Source: Streptomyces tardus
Lineage (GTDB): Bacteria; Actinomycetota; Actinomycetes; Streptomycetales; Streptomycetaceae
Length of the DNA: 64,000 bases
Assembly (NCBI RefSeq): GCF_018101125.2
Contig: NZ_JAELVF020000001.1
Span: 4,350,554 to 4,414,553 of the forward strand
Direction of reading: 5' to 3'
Positions 17,076 through 25,453 of the stretch are shown here, in pieces (the first letter of the stretch is position 1; the number at the start of each line of letters is the position of its first letter). A model generated the notes under the pieces. That model was given only the letters and a program-made list of their open reading frames with translations, had not been told where the DNA came from and did no database searches. The translations under genes were made by a program, and so were the position numbers.

Positions 17076-17139
17076 CACAATGGGCGGGAAGCATCCCGCC
17101 GCACCGCGGCCCGAAGACGGATCTACGAGGAGCACTTTC

Positions 17140-17382
17140 ATGGCCGACACCAGCCACGGTCACACCCCCGCAGCCTGGACCGGCGTGACCATCGCCATGA
17201 TCGGGTTCTGCGTCGGCAGCGTCTTCATGGTGATGGCCGAGCCGCTCGGCGTGATTGCCGGCTGCGCCGTCGTACTCCTCGGCGGGGTCGTCGGCATGAT
17301 CATGCGTTCGATGGGTCTGGGCCAGCCCAAGGACACCCCGGAGCGGGTCGCCGCCCGGGAGACAGCCGTCGCAAGGGGCTGA
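17140..17382 (+). CDS. HGxxPAAW family membrane protein
   Basis: An 80-residue protein beginning MADTSHGHTPAAWTGV, which contains the HGHTPAAW motif that names the family. Two hydrophobic segments follow, VTIAMIGFCVGSVFMVMAEPLG and VIAGCAVVLLGGVVGMIMRSMGLG, then a charged tail. The ATG at 17140 has GAGGAGC 7 nt upstream; another in-frame ATG at 17080 would add residues unlike homologues. Function unknown. The conserved position in the trp region suggests a shared transcript with TIGR02234. Confidence 0.88.
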   Translation: MADTSHGHTPAAWTGVTIAMIGFCVGSVFMVMAEPLGVIAGCAVVLLGGVVGMIMRSMGLGQPKDTPERVAARETAVARG

Positions 17383-17486
17383 ACCACCCCGTCTCCGTGT
17401 GCCGACCGGGCGCGGCGCCGCATTCGTGCGGCTCGCCGCGCCCGTCGGTGTTTGGTGCGCCGACCGGGTCCGCACACCCTGGAGGG

Positions 17487-17867
17487 ATGATCACCTCCCG
17501 GCTCCCCGCGCTCGGCGTGCTCGGCTGTGTGCTGCTCGCCCTCGGTTACGTCGGCGCGGTCGATCCCCATGAGCCGGGCCACTATCCGCTCTGCCCGGTT
17601 CTGCGGTACAGCGGGCTGCTCTGCCCCGGCTGCGGCGGCCTGCGCAGCGTGCACGCGCTGGTGCACGGCGATCTGACGGCCGCGTTCGCCGCGAACGCCT
17701 TCGTGGTGGTCGTGCTGCTGGCTGCGGCGGGGGGTTGGGCCGCGTGGTTCGCGCGTCCCGCGTTCCGCCCGCGGGTGCCGCTGACGCTGGTGTGGTCGGC
17801 CGGCGCGGTGCTGCTGGTCTTCACGGTGCTGCGCAACCTGCCGCCGGGTGCCGCGCTGGCCCCGTAG
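17487..17867 (+). CDS. DUF2752 membrane protein
   Basis: A 126-residue membrane protein matching the DUF2752 pattern: a first helix (LGVLGCVLLALGYVG), then LCPVLRYSGLLCPGCGGLRSVHALVHGDLTAAFAANAF with the characteristic CPGCGGLR Cys pair and basic residue, then two more helices. The paired cysteines could bind a metal or form a disulfide. The start chosen is ATG at 17487 with GGAGGG immediately upstream; a GTG at 17397 would add 30 unsupported residues. Function unknown. Confidence 0.85.
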   Translation: MITSRLPALGVLGCVLLALGYVGAVDPHEPGHYPLCPVLRYSGLLCPGCGGLRSVHALVHGDLTAAFAANAFVVVVLLAAAGGWAAWFARPAFRPRVPLTLVWSAGAVLLVFTVLRNLPPGAALAP

Positions 17868-18069
17868 CCGCATCCGGCATGTGAGACCGGTGGTGGGCGG
17901 ATGTGAAGGACGTGAGGATCGGCGGATACCATCACAGTGCTGACCGTGACGATCCGTACGGCTGCCGGCGGAGCTCGTCACGACCACCGGGCAGGCCGCT
18001 CGGGACGGCGGAGACCGCCGCTTCCGGTGCGACCGCAGACCGCAGACCGATCAGAGAGAGGGGCCTCGT
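17868..18069. other. spacer upstream of trpC
   Basis: 202 nt. I looked for a short leader peptide with tryptophan codons and found none. A short GC hairpin (GGCGG-aga-CCGCC, 18010-18022) precedes the purine-rich AGAGAGAGGGG used as the trpC ribosome site. Promoter position not assignable. Confidence 0.4.
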
Positions 18070-18876
18070 GTGAGTGTGCTCGACGAGATCATCGACGGAG
18101 TCCGTGCGGACCTCGCCGAGCGCCAGGAGCGCGTCAGCCTCGACGACCTCAAGGAGCGCGTGGAGCGTGCACCCCGCGCCAAGGACGGCGTCGCGGCGCT
18201 GAAGGGCGACAGCGTCAAGGTCATCTGCGAGGTGAAGCGCTCCAGCCCCTCCAAGGGCGCGCTCGCCGCCATCGCCGACCCCGCCGCACTCGCCGGCGAC
18301 TACGAGGCGGGCGGCGCCGCCGTGATCTCGGTCCTCACCGAGGAGCGCAGATTCGGCGGCTCGCTGGCCGATCTGGAGGCAGTGCGCGCCCGGGTCGACA
18401 TCCCGGTGCTGCGCAAGGACTTCATCGTCACCTCCTACCAACTGTGGGAGGCCCGTGCGCACGGCGCCGACGTGGCGCTGCTGATCGTCGCCGCGCTGGA
18501 GCAGCCCGCGCTGGTCTCGCTCATCGAGCGGGCCGAGTCGATCGGCCTGACTCCGCTCGTGGAGGTCCACGACGAGGAGGAGGCCGAGCGGGCGGTGGAC
18601 GCGGGCGCCAGGATCATCGGCGTCAACGCCCGTGACCTGCGGACCCTGGAGATCGATCGGGACAACTTCGCCCGGGTCGCGCCCGAGATCCCGGACGGGA
18701 TCGTCAAGATCGCGGAGTCCGGAGTGCGCGGCCCCCACGACCTCATCGCCTACGCCAACGAGGGCGCCGACGCCGTCCTGGTCGGCGAGTCCCTGGTCAC
18801 CGGCAAGGACCCGCAGGCCGCGGTGGCCGATCTGGTCGCCGCCGGCGCGCACCCGGCACTGAGGCACGGACGCTGA
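18070..18876 (+). CDS. trpC: indole-3-glycerol phosphate synthase
   Basis: A 268-residue barrel enzyme that forms indole-3-glycerol phosphate from carboxyphenylamino-deoxyribulose phosphate. Signatures: VICEVKRSSPSKGAL with the catalytic Lys, ISVLTEERRFGGSL, LRKDFIVTSYQLWEARAHGAD, LVEVHDEEEAERA, IIGVNARDLRTLEID and AESGVRGPHD. Monofunctional: it lacks a fused TrpF domain, consistent with PriA taking that step. GTG start after a strong purine stretch. First gene of trpC-trpM-trpB-trpA. Confidence 0.98.
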   Translation: MSVLDEIIDGVRADLAERQERVSLDDLKERVERAPRAKDGVAALKGDSVKVICEVKRSSPSKGALAAIADPAALAGDYEAGGAAVISVLTEERRFGGSLADLEAVRARVDIPVLRKDFIVTSYQLWEARAHGADVALLIVAALEQPALVSLIERAESIGLTPLVEVHDEEEAERAVDAGARIIGVNARDLRTLEIDRDNFARVAPEIPDGIVKIAESGVRGPHDLIAYANEGADAVLVGESLVTGKDPQAAVADLVAAGAHPALRHGR

Positions 18877-18878
18877 CC

Positions 18879-19046
18879 GTGCCCCGTCACCCCGCCGCCC
18901 CGATCGAGTGCGGAGCGCCGCGCCTCGCGTTGCCGCCCTGGCACCGCGGCTGCCGCGCGCCCGCGCGCCGGGTGCGGGGCCGGCGCGTCAGGTACCACAT
19001 CGGTGCGGAGCCCGGCCAGATCAACGGAAGGCGATGGCGCGGCTGA
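18879..19046 (+). CDS. trpM: TrpM, small tryptophan biosynthesis modulator
   Basis: A 55-residue, very basic protein (about one quarter Arg) in the gap between trpC and trpB, starting 2 nt after the trpC stop at a GTG and ending at TGA 19044. The C-terminal half, WHRGCRAPARRVRGRRVRY then HIGAEPGQINGRRWRG, matches my memory of Streptomyces TrpM (also called TrpX), described in S. coelicolor as a small protein affecting tryptophan metabolism and secondary metabolism. Position and spacing are as expected. The ribosome site is weak, suggesting coupling to trpC. The gene is short enough to be missed by routine callers. The assignment relies on recalled similarity, not on a search. Confidence 0.75.
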   Translation: MPRHPAAPIECGAPRLALPPWHRGCRAPARRVRGRRVRYHIGAEPGQINGRRWRG

Positions 19047-19255
19047 CGGCGCCACCTCCGCGACACACCCCACCATGGGACACCGGCCCGCCGCCGGCCG
19101 TTCCGGTGCGCCCGTGCGCACGGTGGTGCGCGCGGCTGCCGCCGTCCGCGAGCCGAGTCGACTTCCCACCGCACACAGCCGGGTCCGCCGCCGTGCGCCG
19201 CCGTACGCCCCGTGCGTACGCGTCGGCCGGCGGCTCCCGCGAGGAGCTCACCGAG

Positions 19256-20491
19256 ATGTCCACAGACTTCTTCCTGCCCGATCCCGACGGCCGGGTGCCC
19301 AGCAGCGCCGGCTACTTCGGGGCCTTCGGCGGCAAGTTCATCCCCGAGGCGCTGGTCGCCGCGGTGGACGAGGTTGCCGCCGAGTACGAGAAGGCCAAGG
19401 CGGATCCCGCCTTCGCGGCCGAGCTGAACGACCTGCTGGTCAACTACACCGGGCGGCCCAGCGCGCTCACCGAGGTGAAGCGCTTCGCCGAACACGCGGG
19501 CGGGGCCCGGGTGTTCCTCAAGCGCGAGGACCTCAACCACACCGGCTCGCACAAGATCAACAACGTTCTCGGGCAGGCCCTGCTCACCCGGCGGATGGGC
19601 AAGACCCGGGTGATCGCCGAGACCGGAGCCGGCCAGCACGGCGTCGCGACGGCCACCGCCTGCGCGCTGTTCGGCCTCGAATGCACCATCTACATGGGCG
19701 AGATCGACACCGAGCGCCAGGCGCTCAACGTCGCCCGGATGCGGATGCTCGGCGCCGAGGTCGTCCCGGTCGCCTCCGGAAGCCGCACCCTGAAGGACGC
19801 CATCAACGAGGCGTTCCGCGACTGGGTCGCCAACGTCGACCGCACCCACTACCTCTTCGGCACGGTCGCCGGACCGCACCCGTTCCCGGCGATGGTGCGC
19901 GACTTCCACCGGGTCATCGGGGTCGAGGCCAGGCGGCAGATCCTGGAGCGTACCGGACGGCTGCCGGACGCCGTCGCGGCCTGCGTCGGCGGCGGCTCCA
20001 ACGCCATCGGACTCTTCCACGCCTTCCTGCCGGACCGGGAGGTGCGCATCGTCGGGCTGGAGGCCGCGGGGCACGGAGTCGACTCCGGCGAGCACGCCGC
20101 CACGCTGACAGTCGGGGAACCCGGTATCCTGCACGGCTCCCGCTCCTACGTCCTCCAGGACGACGAGGGCCAGATCACCGAGCCGTACTCGATCAGCGCG
20201 GGTCTGGACTACCCGGGCATCGGCCCCGAGCACGCGTACCTCAAGGACTCCGGACGCGGCGAGTACCGCCCGGTGACAGACGACGAGGCGATGCAGGCGC
20301 TGCGGCTGCTGTCCGAGACCGAGGGCATCATCCCGGCGATCGAGAGCGCCCACGCGCTCGCCGGCGCCCTCGACCTCGGCAGCGAACTCGGCAGCGAGGG
20401 ACTGGTCCTGGTCAACCTCTCCGGCCGCGGTGACAAGGACATGGACACCGCCGCCCGTTACTTCGAGCTCTACGACGAGGAGGCCGAGTGA
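19256..20491 (+). CDS. trpB: tryptophan synthase beta chain
   Basis: A 411-residue PLP enzyme condensing indole with serine. Start at ATG 19256 (MSTDFFLPDPDGRV) with GAGGAG upstream; the longer open frame before it is non-homologous and overlaps trpM. PLP lysine is Lys100 in HTGSHKINN. Also visible: GGKFIPEALV, KREDLNHTG, AETGAGQHGVA, GSRTLKDAINEA, GGGSNAIG, LDYPGIGPEHAYL and the C-terminal NLSGRGDKD. Overlaps trpA by 1 nt (tgATG). Confidence 0.98.
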   Translation: MSTDFFLPDPDGRVPSSAGYFGAFGGKFIPEALVAAVDEVAAEYEKAKADPAFAAELNDLLVNYTGRPSALTEVKRFAEHAGGARVFLKREDLNHTGSHKINNVLGQALLTRRMGKTRVIAETGAGQHGVATATACALFGLECTIYMGEIDTERQALNVARMRMLGAEVVPVASGSRTLKDAINEAFRDWVANVDRTHYLFGTVAGPHPFPAMVRDFHRVIGVEARRQILERTGRLPDAVAACVGGGSNAIGLFHAFLPDREVRIVGLEAAGHGVDSGEHAATLTVGEPGILHGSRSYVLQDDEGQITEPYSISAGLDYPGIGPEHAYLKDSGRGEYRPVTDDEAMQALRLLSETEGIIPAIESAHALAGALDLGSELGSEGLVLVNLSGRGDKDMDTAARYFELYDEEAE

Positions 20492-21324
20492 TGGCCGGCA
20501 GCACCGAACTCTCCGGGCAGCGCGCGCTGTTGACCGGCACCCTGGCCGCTGCCCGGGAGGAGGGCCGGGCCGCGCTCGTCGGCTACCTCCCCGCCGGCTT
20601 CCCCACCGTGGAGGGCGGGATCGCCGCCTGCACCGAGATGCTGCGCAGCGGCTGCGACATCGTGGAGGTCGGGCTCCCGCACAGCGACCCGGTGCTGGAC
20701 GGCCCGGTCATCCAGACCGCCGACGACATCGCGCTGCGCGGCGGGGTGCGGATCGTCGACGTACTGCGCACGGTGCGCGAGGCGCACGCCGCCACCGGCG
20801 CCCCGGTGCTGGTCATGACGTACTGGAACCCCATCGACCGGTACGGCCCCGAGCGCTTCGCCGCCGAGCTCGCGGCGGCCGGTGGCGCGGGCTGCATCCT
20901 GCCCGACCTGCCGGTCGAAGAGGCCGACCTGTGGCGCAAGACCGCCGAGGAGCACCAGCTCGCCACGGTCTTCGTGGTCGCCCCCAGCAGCAGGGACGAG
21001 CGGCTGGCGAAGATCACCGCCGCCGGCAGCGGATTCGTCTACGCCGCTTCGCTGATGGGCGTCACCGGCACCAGGAAGTCCGTCGGCCGCGAGGCCGAGG
21101 CGCTGGTGACGCGGGTACGGGCGGCCGACGACCGGCTGCCGGTCTGCGTCGGCCTCGGTGTCTCCGACGGCGAACAGGCCGCGGAGGTCGCCCGGTTCGC
21201 CGACGGCGTCATCGTCGGCTCCGCCTTCGTCAAGCGGCTGCTCGACCACCCGGACGATCTGCAGGCCGGCCTCGCCGCCGTCCGTGAGCTCGCGCAGGAG
21301 CTGGCCGACGGCGTACGCCGCTGA
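20491..21324 (+). CDS. trpA: tryptophan synthase alpha chain
   Basis: A 277-residue barrel subunit that releases indole from indole-3-glycerol phosphate and passes it to TrpB. Visible: ALVGYLPAGFPTVEGG, the catalytic Glu in DIVEVGLPHSDPVLDGPVIQ, MTYWNPI, CILPDLPVEEA, AASLMGVTGTR and VCVGLGVSDGEQA. The ATG at 20491 lies 7 nt after GAGGAGG; an in-frame GTG at 20488 is the alternative. Last gene of the trp operon. Confidence 0.97.
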   Translation: MAGSTELSGQRALLTGTLAAAREEGRAALVGYLPAGFPTVEGGIAACTEMLRSGCDIVEVGLPHSDPVLDGPVIQTADDIALRGGVRIVDVLRTVREAHAATGAPVLVMTYWNPIDRYGPERFAAELAAAGGAGCILPDLPVEEADLWRKTAEEHQLATVFVVAPSSRDERLAKITAAGSGFVYAASLMGVTGTRKSVGREAEALVTRVRAADDRLPVCVGLGVSDGEQAAEVARFADGVIVGSAFVKRLLDHPDDLQAGLAAVRELAQELADGVRR

Positions 21325-21387
21325 CCCCTCCCGGGCGTGCGGTCCGGCCGGCTCGAACCCGGGCCGGCCGGCCGCGCCCGCCGAGCG

Positions 21388-21402
21388 CGCCGCCCCGCGG
21401 CG
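21388..21402 (+). terminator. short hairpin between trpA and symporter gene
   Basis: CGCCGC-ccc-GCGGCG, 63 nt after trpA and 90 nt beyond the convergent symporter stop. Symmetric, so it could serve both strands. Confidence 0.3.
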
Positions 21403-21491
21403 GTCGGCTCCGCGCGGGGCGGGGGCCGTTACGCACACGCGTGCCCCGGGGCTGTACGCGCGGGCCGGTCCCAGTACGCACGCGAGGGCGG

Positions 21492-22967
21492 TCACGGGGC
21501 GTGCAGCCGCAGGACCGCGCGCTCCGCACCGGCCGGCGGCTCGCCGCGCAGGGAGACCGCGATCATCGTCGCGAAGGCCAACGGCACGGTCCAGGAGGCC
21601 GGTTGGGCCAGCAGCACCGTCACCAGTCCGGAGTGGCCCTCGGTGAGCGCCGAGGCGAGCGCGGCGCCGGTCGCCGTGAGCGCGCCCACCACCAGACCGC
21701 TCGCCGCACCCCGCACGGTGAGCCGCGGCCACCAGATGCCGAGCACCAGCAGCGGGCAGAACGTGGATGCCGCCACCGCGAACGCCCAGCCCACCAGCAT
21801 GTTGATGTCCAGATGCGCGGCGGGCAGCGACAGGCCCACCGAGACCAGCGCGCCGGCGGCGACCGCCAGCCGCAGCCGCGAGAGCCGGCCCACGAGCCCC
21901 CGACCGCCGAAGAGGTCGTGCGAGAGGCCGCCCGCCAGCGCCAGCAGCAGCCCGGAGCTGGTCGAGAGGAACGCCGCGAAGGCGCCGGCCGCCACCAGTG
22001 CGGTGAGCACACTGCCCAGCGCGCCGGGCACCGCCTCCCCGGGCAGTACGACGGCGACGGTGTCGGTCGCGTTGCTGTGCACCAGGTGCGGGGTCAACAC
22101 CCGTCCGAGCAGCCCGTACACGGCGGGGAAGAGGTAGAACAGGCCGAGCAGCGCGATCACGATCACCCCGACCCTGCGGGCGGCGCGGGCGCTGGGGCTG
22201 GTGTGGAAGCGCATGATCACGTGCGGCAGGCCGATCGCGCCGAGGGTCGTCGCCAGCAGCATCGACCAGGTGGCGAGCAGCGGATGGCCGGAGTTCTCGA
22301 TGTCCAGCAGCGGGCGGCTCCAGCTCTCCGGCACACCCACCGGGGTCAGCGCGTCCGCCCGGACCTCCGGGCCGACGTGGACCATCAGATAGACCGCGGG
22401 CACCGCGATGAAGACCAGCTTCACCAGGTAGTGGAACGCCTGGACATACGTCGCCGAGCGCATCCCGCCCACCGCGATCGAGCCGCTGACCACCACGCCG
22501 GCCAGCACCACCCCCACCCAGTACGGCGTCCCGCTCACCAGTTGCAGCACCACGCCCGCGCCCTTGAACTGCGGCACCAGATAAAGCCACATGATCACCA
22601 GGACGATCGCCCCGCACAGCTTCCGGATCGCAGGCGAACCCAGCCGGTACTCCGCGAAGTCCGGGACCGTGTACGCCCCTGAGCGGCGCATCGGCCCGGC
22701 CACCAGCGCCACCACGGCGACGTACCCGGCCGTGAAGCCGATCGCGATCCACAGGGTGCCGATGCCGTTCTTCAGCAGCAGCCCGGCAAGTCCGAGGACG
22801 GAGGCGGCCGATACGTACTCCCCGGCGATCGCCATGGCGTTCCGGCCGGTGCCCACCCGGCGGGAGGCGACCAGGAAATCGGGGGCGGTACGGGCCGCGC
22901 GCACCCCGTACACGCCGATCGCCAGACTCGCGGCGATCAGCAGACCGATCGCCAGCAGACCGGTCAA
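21492..22967 (-). CDS. sodium/solute symporter (SSS family, acetate/monocarboxylate type)
   Basis: A 491-residue integral membrane protein of the solute:sodium symporter family with about 13 hydrophobic helices. Family marks: RRVGTGRNAMAIAGEYVSAASVLGLAGL near the N-terminus, GAYTVPDFAEYRLGSP, YLVPQFKGAGVVLQL, GGMRSATYVQAFHYLVK, LPHVIMRFHTSPSARAARR and FAAFLSTSSGLLLALAGGLSHDLF containing the sodium-site serines. The start is TTG at 22967, overlapping the upstream gene by TTGA, with GGGGGAACGGGG before it. Closest known groups are ActP/MctP-type acetate and pyruvate carriers. Coupled to the two-component genes upstream. Confidence 0.88.
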   Translation of the reverse strand: MTGLLAIGLLIAASLAIGVYGVRAARTAPDFLVASRRVGTGRNAMAIAGEYVSAASVLGLAGLLLKNGIGTLWIAIGFTAGYVAVVALVAGPMRRSGAYTVPDFAEYRLGSPAIRKLCGAIVLVIMWLYLVPQFKGAGVVLQLVSGTPYWVGVVLAGVVVSGSIAVGGMRSATYVQAFHYLVKLVFIAVPAVYLMVHVGPEVRADALTPVGVPESWSRPLLDIENSGHPLLATWSMLLATTLGAIGLPHVIMRFHTSPSARAARRVGVIVIALLGLFYLFPAVYGLLGRVLTPHLVHSNATDTVAVVLPGEAVPGALGSVLTALVAAGAFAAFLSTSSGLLLALAGGLSHDLFGGRGLVGRLSRLRLAVAAGALVSVGLSLPAAHLDINMLVGWAFAVAASTFCPLLVLGIWWPRLTVRGAASGLVVGALTATGAALASALTEGHSGLVTVLLAQPASWTVPLAFATMIAVSLRGEPPAGAERAVLRLHAP

Positions 22968-23341
22968 CCCCGTTCCCCCGCGGGAGGGTCGGGCACCCGG
23001 GCGTCGATGCGCTCGGCGGTGCGCACATGCAGCGCCGCGATCACCAGCAGCACCGGGTAGGTCGCGGACATCAGCACCAGCCAGGACAGCGGGAGCCCCG
23101 AGACGGTCAGATCCGCCGGCGCGGGGGCCGCCGCGAGCAGCCCGCTGGTTCCGAAGAGCACCAGGCCCAGCAGCGCCACCGTGCGCAGCGCCGCCCGCCG
23201 CTGCTCCCGGAAGACGCGGGCCGCGCGCTGCGGGTCGGCGGGTCCGGGCAGCGGCAGCGAGCCGCGCACACCCCGCGAGCGCCGGGCCAGGGCGATCCTG
23301 GTCTGCGGGCTGGTGACCTTGACCCGGCGGCCCCCGCTCAT
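22964..23341 (-). CDS. small two-helix membrane protein, symporter partner
   Basis: A 125-residue protein with a basic N-terminus and two hydrophobic segments (TVALLGLVLFGTSGLLAA and LSWLVLMSATYPVLLVIAALHV), followed by a short cytoplasmic tail. Size, topology and position directly before an SSS symporter parallel YjcH/DUF485 proteins beside ActP, though sequence similarity is weak. Overlaps the regulator gene (ATGA) and the symporter (TTGA), so it is translated in step with both. Confidence 0.7.
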   Translation of the reverse strand: MSGGRRVKVTSPQTRIALARRSRGVRGSLPLPGPADPQRAARVFREQRRAALRTVALLGLVLFGTSGLLAAAPAPADLTVSGLPLSWLVLMSATYPVLLVIAALHVRTAERIDARVPDPPAGERG

Positions 23342-24144
23342 CTGGCCGCCCTGCCCATCTGGCCGCTGCGGGCCGCGTCGATGAGGTGCTCCTTGAGTCC
23401 GCGCGCGTGTCGCCGGCTCACCGGTACGTCGCCGGCCGGCGTACAGGCGACCAGCCCGGCGGAGCTGGTCACCCGCAGGTCGTGCACCCAGCCGACCGCG
23501 ACCAGATAGCCGCGGTGGACCCGTACGAAACCCGAGGGTGCCCAGACCTCCTCCAGGTAGGACAGCGAGAGCCGGATGAGATGGGTGTCCTCGGCCGTGT
23601 GCAGCCGTACGTAGTCGCCGTGCGCCTCCGCGTACTGGATGTCGTCGCGGCGGACGAAGACGGTGCGGCGGCTGTGCTCGATCTGCACCACCGCCAACTC
23701 GTCGGCGGGCGGGGCCGACAGGGCGCCGCGGGGCCGTCGCGCGATGCGGGCCACCGACTCGGCCAGGCGCTCGGGGCGGACCGGCTTGAGGAGGTAGTCC
23801 ACCGCCCCGATCCCGAACGCTTCGATGGCGTGCGACTCCGAGGCCGTGACGAAGACGATCGCCGGGGGCTCGGAGAGCATGCTGGTCACCCGAGCCACGT
23901 CCATGCCGGTCAGCCCCGGCATGGAGATGTCCAGGAAGACCGCGTCGAAGGTGGAGCCGCCGAGCAGGCGGACCGCGCCCTCGCCGCTGTCGGCGGCGCT
24001 GACCTCGGCTATCTCGGGGAGGTCGCCGAGCAGTTCGGTCAGCTCGGCCCTGGTGTGCTGCTCGTCCTCGACCACCAGGACCGACAGCGCCGACGGGGCG
24101 CCGGACGCCTCGGTCTGTCGCGACTGCGCCGGAAGCCGGGTCAC
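23338..24144 (-). CDS. LytTR-family response regulator
   Basis: A 268-residue regulator. The receiver domain (about 20-140) has acidic pocket VVEDEQ, phosphoacceptor Asp72 in VFLDISMPG, Thr in FVTASES and Lys in LLKPVRP. The LytTR DNA-binding domain (about 160-260) contains VFVRRDDIQYAEAHGDYVRLHTAEDTHLIRLSLSYLEE and GFVRVHRGYLVAV. Such proteins bind direct repeats and usually control one or a few transporter promoters. GTG start overlapping the kinase stop. Likely targets are the flanking symporter genes. Confidence 0.93.
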   Translation of the reverse strand: MTRLPAQSRQTEASGAPSALSVLVVEDEQHTRAELTELLGDLPEIAEVSAADSGEGAVRLLGGSTFDAVFLDISMPGLTGMDVARVTSMLSEPPAIVFVTASESHAIEAFGIGAVDYLLKPVRPERLAESVARIARRPRGALSAPPADELAVVQIEHSRRTVFVRRDDIQYAEAHGDYVRLHTAEDTHLIRLSLSYLEEVWAPSGFVRVHRGYLVAVGWVHDLRVTSSAGLVACTPAGDVPVSRRHARGLKEHLIDAARSGQMGRAAR

Positions 24145-25244
24145 TGCGCCACCACTCCTCGTCTGTACCGGGGCACCCGGGCCTCGACCCGGGTGCCGTG
24201 GTCCGGCGCCGTTTCGATCAGCAGGCCGAACTCCTGGCCGTACACGGTGCGCAGCCGCTGGTCCACGTTGGCCAGCCCCACGCCCTTGGACCGCGGTCCG
24301 CTGCCCGCGAGGATCGCCCGGGCCAGTTCGGGATCCATCCCGACGCCGTCGTCCTCGATCTCGATGACGCACATCGTGCCCTCGCCGTAGCCGGAGACAC
24401 CGATGTGGCCGCGGCCCGCCTTCTTCTCCAGCCCGTGCCGGACGGCATTCTCCACGATGGGCTGGACCACCAGGAAGGGGATGGCGACGGGAAGGATCTC
24501 CGGCGCCATCCGTACGGTGATCTCCAGCCGGTCGTCGAACCGCGCGCTCTGAAGCTCCAAATAGGTCTGGATCGCCTGGAGTTCGGCGGCGACGGTCGCG
24601 TAGTCGCCCTTGGTGGAGAAGCTGTAGCGCAGGTAGTCGGCGAAGTCCGTCAGCAGGCCGCGCGCCCGGGTGGGGTCGCTGCGGATGTGGGCGGCGATCA
24701 CCGCCAGCGCGTTGTGCAGGAAGTGCGGCGAGATCTGCGCCCGCAGGGTCCGCAGATCGGCCGCGGCGATACGGGCGCGCGCGCCGCTCAGCTCGGCGTG
24801 GTCCAACGCCTCGGCGACCAGACCGGCGACCTCGCTCAGGTCCTCCGCCGCGACCTCGCCCGCGGCGATCACACAGCCGGCCAGCTCGTCCGCGACCAGC
24901 AACGGCGCGGCGCACAGCGGCGGCTGGCGCAGGGCCTCCCCGCGCGCGTACACCTCGTCGAGCAGCGCGCCGGCCTCGCTGCCCGGCGGCAGCGAACCGT
25001 GCTGGGCGGCCGGGCCCTCCAGATCGGCGAGGACGACCGCGTCGGCGTCCAGCAGTCTGCGGATGCGGCGGGCTGCCGCTGTGCCGCCGCTGCCGTGCAG
25101 CCCGCCGCGCAGGTCGCTGCCGAGCAACCGTGCCTCCCGCAGCGCGGCGACGGTGGCGCCGGCACCCGTGTCGACGCTCGAAGCCGAGCCCCGGCGCCAG
25201 AGGCTGCCGGGCCGGCGTGCCGGGTACCACGGTCTCCACTCCAC
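24141..25244 (-). CDS. LytS/YehU-type sensor histidine kinase, soluble
   Basis: A 367-residue kinase of the His_kinase family. The phosphorylated residue is His174 in the box SPHFLHNALAVIAAHIRSD. The ATPase has N box PIVENAVRHGLEK, G1 IEDDGVGMD and G2 SKGVGLANVDQRL. Residues 25-165 form a GAF-like input domain. Unlike LytS, BtsS or YpdA there are no transmembrane helices, so the signal should be cytoplasmic. Start set at GTG 25244 (MEWRPWYP); an in-frame GTG 7 codons upstream is possible. Pairs with the LytTR regulator through a 4-nt overlap. Confidence 0.9.
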   Translation of the reverse strand: MEWRPWYPARRPGSLWRRGSASSVDTGAGATVAALREARLLGSDLRGGLHGSGGTAAARRIRRLLDADAVVLADLEGPAAQHGSLPPGSEAGALLDEVYARGEALRQPPLCAAPLLVADELAGCVIAAGEVAAEDLSEVAGLVAEALDHAELSGARARIAAADLRTLRAQISPHFLHNALAVIAAHIRSDPTRARGLLTDFADYLRYSFSTKGDYATVAAELQAIQTYLELQSARFDDRLEITVRMAPEILPVAIPFLVVQPIVENAVRHGLEKKAGRGHIGVSGYGEGTMCVIEIEDDGVGMDPELARAILAGSGPRSKGVGLANVDQRLRTVYGQEFGLLIETAPDHGTRVEARVPRYRRGVVAQ

Positions 25245-25386
25245 GCGGAGACCGTAACGCAGCACGCCGCAGGTGGAACCCGTCGTGGAGACGCCCGTTC
25301 GCGGCAGCGGGGCGGTACGGCGGCCGTGCGCCGCAGAGCGCCGCGCGCGGAACACCGGAGGACGCCGGGAGGGCGCGGGAGGACGT

Positions 25387-25427
25387 ACGCCCCGTCCGGG
25401 CCCGACTGCTCGGTCCGGACGGGGCGT
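25387..25427 (-). terminator. strong terminator hairpin after second symporter
   Basis: Perfect 13-bp stem ACGCCCCGTCCGG/CCGGACGGGGCGT with a 15-nt loop, 27 nt beyond the stop of the minus-strand symporter. It separates that operon from the kinase operon. Confidence 0.75.
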
Positions 25428-25453
25428 TCACCGTGCCTCGTGGTACGGCCGGC

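Noticed and set aside
17868..18069. Tryptophan leader peptide/attenuator before trpC
   Set aside because: No short frame with clustered TGG codons and no terminator with alternative pairing was found.
20470..23028. 852-codon minus-strand frame spanning trpA and the symporter genes
   Set aside because: It is out of frame with the clear symporter and DUF485-like proteins and antisense to trpA. The composition is a shadow.
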